64,000 nucleotides of DNA from Pestalotiopsis fici W106-1 (Eukaryota; Ascomycota; Sordariomycetes; Amphisphaeriales; Sporocadaceae): positions 1,679,077 to 1,743,076 of the forward strand of contig NW_006917095.1 of NCBI RefSeq assembly GCF_000516985.1, given 5' to 3'. A program made the position numbers and the translations under genes. Every line of letters starts with the position of its first letter. Positions within the stretch are counted from its first letter, which is position 1. Shown in pieces: positions 56,570 to 64,000 of the stretch. The notes under the pieces were generated by a model that saw nothing but the letters and a program-made list of their open reading frames with translations, ran no database searches and had not been told where the DNA came from.

Positions 56570-59500
56570 ATGTCAGAAGACATTGCGGAGGATGGATCGG
56601 ATGGTGACCAGACTATCTGCTACGGGGCGGTAGGTGCTTGTTTATTCTGGTCTCAAGCATTGGAAACCTCCCTACGCATGTCATTCAAACCTAACGATTA
56701 TGGCAGTTTTGCAACATGAAAGCACGCTTGAGCAGAACAGAGGAACTCGGTATTGTCGTTAGTCCTTGGGTTCAATTTCACGAATTTACAGTGACTCAAA
56801 GAGACAATTATTTGTACCTCAGCAATAGCTTGAGAAACCCGGATTCTAAAGACATTGGCGTCCTAAACATGACAGACTCAATGGCCCTTATCCCGTTGCT
56901 GTCGTTTCAAGGCATTGTCATCACAGCGATAATTACCTCAAAGTCCATGAGTCTTGTCTCGAAGAAATCAGGTCCCAAAACGTTCACCGCGGATATCTCA
57001 ATCAACGTTACGGGACCAGAGGCGCTCTTTACTGCTATAGGTGAGACGCTGACTACCCGGAAGCAGTTTTTGCAGCATCCCGAATACCTGCAAAAAGGGT
57101 TGAAATACATGAACCCGCAATACTTTTATCGCGGTAATCAACCATCTGATTTGCGGTCCCTGGTTGGACCTTCGCCGCAGGAAAAAACACCTTCATTCTC
57201 ATTTCAGGAGTTGACCAATCTCATGGACGGGACGGGCATGCTGTCGGATTATAGCGAGCATATCGATAAAGTTCTCTCGCTGGGTTTGATCAGGACCGCA
57301 CTCAAAGAGTATGTTCTTGGAAAAGAATCATCTGGTAGACCGCGAGTCAATGCTAACCTATAGGTGTGGTCAAGTCATCAAAGAGATGGTGTCAGTTTCA
57401 TTCTTGGTCGCGAGGATGCCAACAGAGCTTCACTTCTGACCCAGAGCCTGGCATCTGCTACCAATGAAGGGTAGGTCTTCTTTCAGTGACAAGCTGATAA
57501 ACGGTGGATGTCATGCTGACCAGGCCACATAGGTCTTCTGACAAAGAGCCGTACACAGCGCTCGGTGGGATTTATGCAGATGAAATGGGTCTTGGCAAAA
57601 CATTGACGATGCTTTCCGCCATTTCAGTCTCGGAATATTTGAATGCACGGGCTACCGACTCAATGGAAATAGATTCAGACCTTCAAACAGTAAAAGCGAC
57701 CCTAGTCGTTGTCACCGCACCCCGTATGTATCACATCAGCATTCGCTCCCGCTTTCATGTGAAGCTAACCGTAGAGTAGAGCTAATCAATGTCTGGGATT
57801 CTGAGATAGACAAGTCGGCTCATCCACTAGATATCACGGGGGGGAACGTACTGACCGTCGTAGGCACTTCGCACCAAATGTTTTCAATGTGAGCATCTTC
57901 CACGGCGACAAACGAGCAAAGTCTCTGCAGAGTCTACACGAAAAGGACATTGTTTTGACTACCTACCATACGCTCATATCAGATTGGACCTCAAAACGCT
58001 TGCTTCACCAACATACGTGGAATAGGATAGTCCTTGACGAAGGTAAGGTCATTCATCTTGATAGCGCCTTTCAACCCAATGCCTTTTCCACATCCTTCAC
58101 CAATACATTTCAAGACTTACGGGAGAATAGCACACTGCATTCGGAACCAGTCAACACATCAATTCAAGGCGGCCCAAAATATAAATGCTCGCAATAGGTG
58201 GTGCGTAACCGGAACTCCTATACAAAATTCGATGCACGACTTGCGATCTTTACTGGGGTTCCTCCACTTCCGCCCCTTCTCAGAACCAGCCATCTTCAAC
58301 AAATTCATCGTGGAGCCGCTCTCATCGCAGGAGCTCGATCCTGTTCGACATCTTCGCACGCTGCTCTCTGTCATGTGCTTCCGACGCACACGGGCACTTT
58401 TATCCTTGCCGCCATCAGATTTCCATAAGATTTCCGTAACCAGAACGGCTGACGAAACACATTGGTATGATAAGATCCTCGCAAGCGCAAAATTGGAGTA
58501 TGAAAACATCGCAAACATGAAATCGACAAAGAAGAAGCATACTGTCCTATTTGCAACTCTTATGGAATTGCGTCGTTTGTGCAGCAATGGGCAGCCGCGA
58601 AGTGAGGTGAAGAATACGTCGCAGAGTAATGATACTGAGTTACGGACGCAAGGTTCAAGACTCGGAGGCAAGAAGAGAAAGAGGGACACCATAGCCTTCT
58701 CGGGATTCTGCGAAGACTGTTGCAGTGACGAAGTCGATCCAAGCCTTGGTGCCGCGTTACGCGAGTTCTGCCCAACCTGTTCCGAATCTTCGTCGTCGCC
58801 CTTATCAGGGGCCATGGTCATCGAATCTATCCAGAATTTGCCAATGGATTTTGAGTGTTCTTCTGCTAGCAGTCCCGCTTCATCCACTTTTGCTTACCAA
58901 CGAGAAGTTCCAAGCCTGCTGCCAGCAAACAACTTGAAAGCAGCTCTGCCTTCTTCCAAGATTTCTGCTGTAATAGATAACGTGGAGAACTCGCCAACGG
59001 GCCACAAAAAGTCAGTCAAACATCCCAATCCCTTCCTTCCAAGATAATTGAAGGTTGAATCTAGAGCTAAACATCTGACAGCTTGATCTTCACTTCCTGG
59101 CGGCTCACTCTTGACGCGTTGCAATTCGAGCTGAGTCGCCGCGGTCTTCCTCATTTGCGCATCGATGGAACGACGAGTTTTCTGGATCGACAAAGAATTT
59201 TGTCTCAATTTTCCGAGGATCCTGACCAATGCACTCTTCTCATGACCATTGGAACGGGTGCTGTTGGGTACGTAAACTCGTTTTTTCCCATGCTTTGCAC
59301 AAATCGATGCATTGAAGCGCAAAGGCTCACGATTTGGATGCAACAGACTTGCCATCACGTCCGCTAACCGGGTTCATCTCGTCGAACCTCAATGGAATCC
59401 CTCCATGGAGGACCAGGCCATTGCAAGGGTTATTCGTATGGGCCAGGAGAAACGTGTCAGTGTATTCAAATATATAATGAAGGGCACAGTAGAAGAGGTA

Positions 59501-59775
59501 CGTCTTATCACGGAGGATAAAACAAAGTGGATATATAAGAGTTTGTCGCTAATTGATGCTCGTCGTCCCTTACAGAGCATTGTCGAGTTGCAACAGAGGA
59601 AAAGGCGCATGGCTAGGATATCGCTGGACGGAAATGATGACGACGGCAGACTCGAGGTTCGTCTTTTCCTTGTCCTTTCCCCTTTCCACTGTCTTTTGTC
59701 TCTTCTATAATAATCGCAGCCTTATGCTAATGGCTATGCTAGGACTACCGCTTCGTGTTGACGAATTTACACTAG
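56570..59775 (+). CDS. SNF2-family helicase-like ATPase (Rad16/HLTF-like)
   Basis: Eleven exons: 56570-56629, 56707-57308, 57375-57470, 57533-57723, 57780-57813, 57864-58042, 58131-59010, 59082-59267, 59347-59497, 59576-59656 and 59743-59775. They give 830 aa in frame. It is an ATP-driven DNA translocase. Motifs: HQRDGVSFIL, ADEMGLGKT (I, about 268-276), LTTYHTL, LDEAHCIRN (II), VTGTPIQN (III), IFTSWRLTLDAL, TIGTGAVG (V), and EPQWNPSMEDQAIARVIRMG (VI). Between the two lobes sits FCEDCC followed 16-17 residues on by FCPTC, a likely zinc-binding insert where Rad5/Rad16 proteins carry a RING. The start is uncertain: the frame is closed by TGA at 56489 and the ATG at 56570 is the first in frame, but a non-coding or short coding exon may precede. 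One donor (GTCGGC at 57814) is weak. Confidence 0.83.
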
Positions 59776-62575
59776 TTTCTTGGGTATCGTAGTGGCAGAC
59801 TTGTGATCCTTTTTTTTTTTTCCCTGTAAAAAGATAGAAACTGTAGATAGTGACTCTGAGCAAAATTCGTACGCCACAACTCAATTAGCTTGAGCAGATG
59901 GGAAAATGGATCTGCCATAGATAGTCTTCCAGACCATTCTAGCCACTACTGCCGGCTGGACTTGGGATGGTTATATCAATGTATGACGTCTCACCTCAAT
60001 TCGACTCGCTGTATTAAGAAACATGCAAGCCATTCTCTATGACTCGTGCAATCGGTGCGAAATGCCAAACATGCAGTAAACGCACAATCAAACCAGAAAG
60101 ACAACAATAGTCTCGCTCTTGGACAGCTACGGCAGATATTTGACTGCCGAAAAGCTTCAAAACTTGCTCATGACAGCCTATGCAACCGTTTCATCCCAAG
60201 CATGAATCATGAAGAATGGCTCTTGTGATGAGAGTGTTGTAAGGTCATGACTGAAGACTAATATTAATGAGACACAAACCATGAGGCCGAAGTGAGAAAT
60301 CCGAGTTGACCACGTTGACAGTTTCACGGATATTCCGCAAGTGGAGTAGTAGAGGAAAGGGAAAAAATGCTGCCGAAGATGCTGACGACGCCGAAAGTCA
60401 GAAAAAGAAAGATTTCTGCCTCCTAAAGATGCTTATGTCAGGAGTGATAAGCGAACTACAGACGAAGAGAAAGAAGCTTTTTTGGTGGTTGGCGACGTAA
60501 ACATTGGCGGTGGGTGTCGTGCTGCACGTCCATCTCCCGAGACCCCCCTTCTTGTCCCCTACGTAGGATCCTGGGACATGCGCCAGACTATACAAATCCC
60601 GAGGGCTTGGCGCAATGCTTAGTTGTATGTAAAGTTGGGAGCAGTACGTATTCCAAGTCACGTTGCGCCTCGGCTTCTTCCTGTAGAGTTCCGCTATTAT
60701 GTGGGCAAATCGGGAATAAAAGTGGTCGGCCGGATCTCGATAGGAGGTTTCCTGGGGATGCTGTTGCTGCTATTGTACGGACGAATGTGTTGCATTTGCC
60801 AGGGAGGAACGGAGCCTTTACCGCGATCAAGCCTTTTCTTACATCCAACAAGCTTCTTTACGGGTCGCGGCTACGATGTAGTTACGCGTCGGTAGGCAGG
60901 CGGGCGGGCGGGTTCAGCTGGATTTCCCTCTCTGTCTATCAGTGTGTTGCTTTCTCGGGGGGATCGACGCTGGGGTGCGACCCCTGGTCCGGAGACAAGG
61001 CCAAGAGATTCACAATAGCATTTCGGAACTCAAGCTCGGGGACCCGCGAACATCAAACGAAACAGGGCCAGCAAGAAGCCGAAAGCAGTAAAATCCATAC
61101 AACAGCAGCTTTCTCGACTCTTTGGCAACTCGGTTCACATCACGAGTTGCGCTCTAGCGACGGAAGAAAATAACGTTGTTGGGCAAAGATCATCGATTTG
61201 AGTTTAAGAGTAGTAGTGCGTGCACACATGGCAGATGGACAGAATCAATACCAAGCAGTCGTATCTCCCAAAAAAAAGGCGCCGGCTCTTGAGCTTGTCT
61301 ACGGCAGTAGGTGCATCCGTGAGATAGCGCCTGCGAGATCTGCCAACGCTAATGTACGTAGCTTCTATCCCGCTAATGAATGAATGGAACAGGCGCAAAG
61401 GTAACCAACCCAAAAACAACAACAACATTTACCATAAGATCTCCTCAATCTACCAAAGCATATTTACCAGATTTTTTTGACCGCTAAAAACAGAAGATCC
61501 GCTTCGAACAGTACAGTGGATATTTTGGTGAGTACGCAGCAAACAGTTGGGATCAAATGCCCGGGGGGCTGAAAGAAATGTGATGCGCTCAGAGCCGCGA
61601 GACTAGGGTCCGGAGGTGACAGGTCCCGACTCCTTAGTACGGCCTCGCTGCTGGTCCACGTTTCAGGACCTCGCGACTGTCTGAAGAGCCCACGAAGGAG
61701 AGCAACTTGAGTCTGCAAATCAGTAGCAGAATTCATCGGGATGAATCACTGGACCAAAAGGAAGGGGTCCCTGTTCTTTTGCGGGCTTTGCGATCTTCAT
61801 ACAATTCTTCCGAAAGATTCAAGATTCTCCCCATCGTCGTCACCCGTGCATTGATGTTTTTTGGTTGTTAGTTAGGTGCGAGTAACGCTGTACAGTACAT
61901 GCTCAGGTCTCCATTTACACCTTGTCCTCTTCCGACTCTTTTCCGAGCGCTTTGCTTTCCACGTTCTTTTCTTCTTCTCTTTGCTCTCTCCTGCCACTTT
62001 TCGAATTACTTAATTTGGTCTCTATATCTCGGTGCAAAAAGCAGGGCTGGCTGCAACCTATCAGATCATCCTAATCTGATATATCTTCTTCGTATTTTCC
62101 TCTCTTTTCAATATCCGGAACGCTTCTCTTCCGGTGTGTGGGGGCCTCATTTGGGTTATAGTGTTTGGCTCCTATTGGACTTTTGTTCATACCTCTAGGA
62201 CCGTTCTGTCTTGTCTCCACCTGTCAAAGTCGACTATCATTCCACTATTCTTCTTCTATTATTTTTGGGGCTTCAGCCGGCTCATCAACAGCCTTAAAAT
62301 TCCTTATTTTCTCTTTATCAGCCTGCTTGCGACGATCTAGTTTCGAACTTCCTTCTTGCCGGTTGCTCTCTTCTCATATCCAGCATTGCCAAGGTCGCTG
62401 TCAGATCCGTCAAACCTTGATTTAATAAAAACGGACAAACAACCACTTCAATATTCATCATATGGCTGCTAGATCCCTATGGTAGACAACTTTGCTGCGC
62501 TTGTCAGCGATCACAACATCTCCCCCCATCTCTCGGGGTAATCTCCTCCTCCTCCTCCCTGTCAAAATCGCCAAT
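59776..62575. other. Intergenic region, 2.8 kb, with P450 leader
   Basis: No convincing gene. A 219-codon ORF at 60514-61173 (+) looks random (many Ser, Arg and Cys, no pattern). The last 700 bp are pyrimidine-rich and form the P450 promoter or leader. Confidence 0.45.
62462..62485 (+). promoter_or_regulatory. Possible seven-codon upstream ORF of the P450 gene
   Basis: ATG, six further codons and TAG end 90 nt before the main ATG at 62576. If the transcript starts upstream, this short ORF could lower translation of the P450. The transcript start is not known. Confidence 0.3.
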
Positions 62576-64000
62576 ATGGAGGTAGCACAAGAAACCATCA
62601 ACATGACCTCGGTGGTCGACTCGACGACTCCTGATGCAGTAGTGTTGGGCAAGAACCTGAGTTACTATGCCATCATTGCTGCCACATTGTTGTTGGTCTG
62701 GTTGTTCCAGCCCAATCAACACAGCAATGTCTCAGCCCCCTTCTACAAGGCATCGAGGATGAAGTGGATGTTTAGTGCAGATTCCCTCGTCCGCGACAGC
62801 TACAACAAGTTCAGGGATCAAGTATATCAGGTCAGATCCACCGAGGGTGTACGGACACTGATTCCAGCCAAATTGATCAGCGAACTCAAGGGACTGCCGG
62901 AAGACGTCTTGAGCACATCGGAAGCTATCAACGAGGCCATGTTGGTCGAGTATACCAAGTTTACCTTTGGCAACCATGCCGACACCATGCACCTGCTCTT
63001 GAAGAGCAAGCTGACGCAGCAGCTTGGACGCTTTGTTCCAAGACTAAAATCGGAACTAGAGTTCATCGAGAGAACCGAGTTTCAAGACTGCAAAGAATGG
63101 ACAGCTGTCACAGTACAGCCATTCATTCTTCGTGCTGTCGCAAGACTCAGCGGCAGGATATTCGTGGGAGCAGAGCTTGGACGAACCGAGGAGTGGATGG
63201 AACTGAGCATCAACTTTGCCATCCGGGCCTTCATTGCCGTTATCAAATTGCAATTCTTTCCTACATGGGCCAGGCCGATTGCCAAGTACATGGTCTCGGA
63301 GCTGAGACAGATCGACCGAGATGTTGCAAGGGCACAGGAACTGTTGAAGCCCATCATTGACGAAAGGCTGCAGGACGCGGAGCTTGATCCGTGCGGCGAG
63401 AGGCCTGATGATTTCGTTCAGTGGCTGCTTGATGCTCTGCCGGAAGATCAAAGAAGGGATTATCATATGCAAGCAAAGCTGCATTTGATACTCTGTGCCG
63501 CAGCGATACACACCACTAGTAATCTGGCAACCGACTGCATTTATGATCTCGCAACACATCCAGAAAACCAATTAGTACTACGCGACGAGGCACAGGAGGT
63601 TCTCGTGGACGGCGATGGGTGGGCAAGAAAGGAGAGCATGGCCAAGCTGAAGAAGACGGACAGTTTCATCAAGGAGTCGCAACGCCTTGCTGGAAACGTC
63701 AGTAAGTAGCCACGTGATAGCAACCTTCCCATGTGGGCCTGCCAACTAACAGAATCCAGCGTCTTTTATTCGCAAAGTGGTCAAGCCAATCGATCTCTCA
63801 GATGGCACACATCTGCCCCCAGGAACTAATCTCCTCGCCCCGCAAATTGGTTTCAGCCATGATGAACGTTATTTCCCGGAACCCGAAACATTTGACGGTC
63901 TGCGCTTTTGGAAGATGAGAAACCAGTCTGAAGAGGCGGCCAACCGCTGGCAGTTCAGCAGTATCGGTGACTATAACATCAACTTTGGCCTCGGAAAACA
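62576..64000 (+). CDS. Cytochrome P450 monooxygenase (3' end outside window)
   Basis: Exons 62576-63701 and 63760-64000 (cut) give 456 residues so far; the 58-nt intron is phase 1 with the branch site CTAAC. The frame is open upstream, but MEVAQETINM at 62576 is the first good ATG. An N-terminal membrane anchor is seen at about 32-48 (YYAIIAATLLLVWLF). The I-helix reads AAAIHTTSNLATD, with His in place of the acidic residue before the conserved Thr, as in many fungal secondary-metabolism P450s. ExxR is ESQR (about 366-369). FPEPETFDGLRFWKM is the PERF-like region. The last residues, NFGLGK, start the haem loop; the Cys lies beyond the window. The I-helix and RFWKMR style recall the ent-kaurene oxidase-like CYP68/CYP503 groups, but the substrate is unknown. 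Confidence 0.92.

Noticed and set aside
60514..61173. 219-codon plus-strand ORF
   Set aside because: Length alone is notable, but the sequence has no pattern, hydrophobic core or domain likeness.
1..64000. CRISPR arrays, rRNA, insertion sequences, intact transposons
   Set aside because: None was found; repeats are limited to homopolymers, microsatellites and one coding repeat.

Overview
The window is nuclear DNA of a filamentous ascomycete, most likely a Pezizomycotine mould close to the Sordariomycetes. Genes lie singly on both strands. Introns are short (about 50-95 nt) with GT..AG ends and CTRAC branch points. The gene set is typical of such fungi: Vac8, SNF4, DFG5/DCW1-type GH76, NRPS-like adenylating enzyme, fungal NLR and cytochrome P450. 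There is no operon logic, no CRISPR, no rRNA and no intact tRNA. Exon joins were made by eye from reading-frame phase and protein-family similarity.

Left part (1-23 kb), mostly housekeeping: a cut ubiquitin-like protein (-), mitochondrial phosphatidylserine decarboxylase (+), L-asparaginase with ankyrin repeats (+), a small Cys-containing fungal protein (+), a stand-alone NRPS-like adenylation enzyme (-), secreted GH43 glycosidase (+), SET/NAP histone chaperone (+), GPI-anchored GH76 mannosidase (+), mitochondrial IF3 (-) facing inner-membrane peptidase IMP1 (+), and Vac8 (-).

Middle (23-45 kb): a gene-poor gap, then the AMPK gamma subunit SNF4 (+), a 1369-residue RhoGAP (+), a small hypothetical (-), an unrecognised probable mitochondrial protein with three tandem N-terminal repeats (-), a Dcr2-type phosphoesterase (+), a nitroreductase (-) and an FMN-less diflavin-type reductase carrying a CCGGGCC motif (-).

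Right part (45-64 kb) is accessory in character: a 3.8-kb desert, two gene relics (ankyrin and AAA+ ATPase), a short-chain dehydrogenase (-), an AT-rich microsatellite zone, a NACHT - C2H2 - ankyrin NLR (-) whose first exon carries a one-base frameshift in a homopolymer, a divergently placed SNF2-family helicase with an internal cysteine cluster (+), a 2.8-kb gap and a P450 cut off just before its haem cysteine (+).

The points most worth a second look are the NLR frameshift and its SNF2 neighbour, the repeat-bearing mitochondrial protein, the FMN-less reductase, the truncated NRPS-like enzyme, and the relics at 48.4-49.4 kb.
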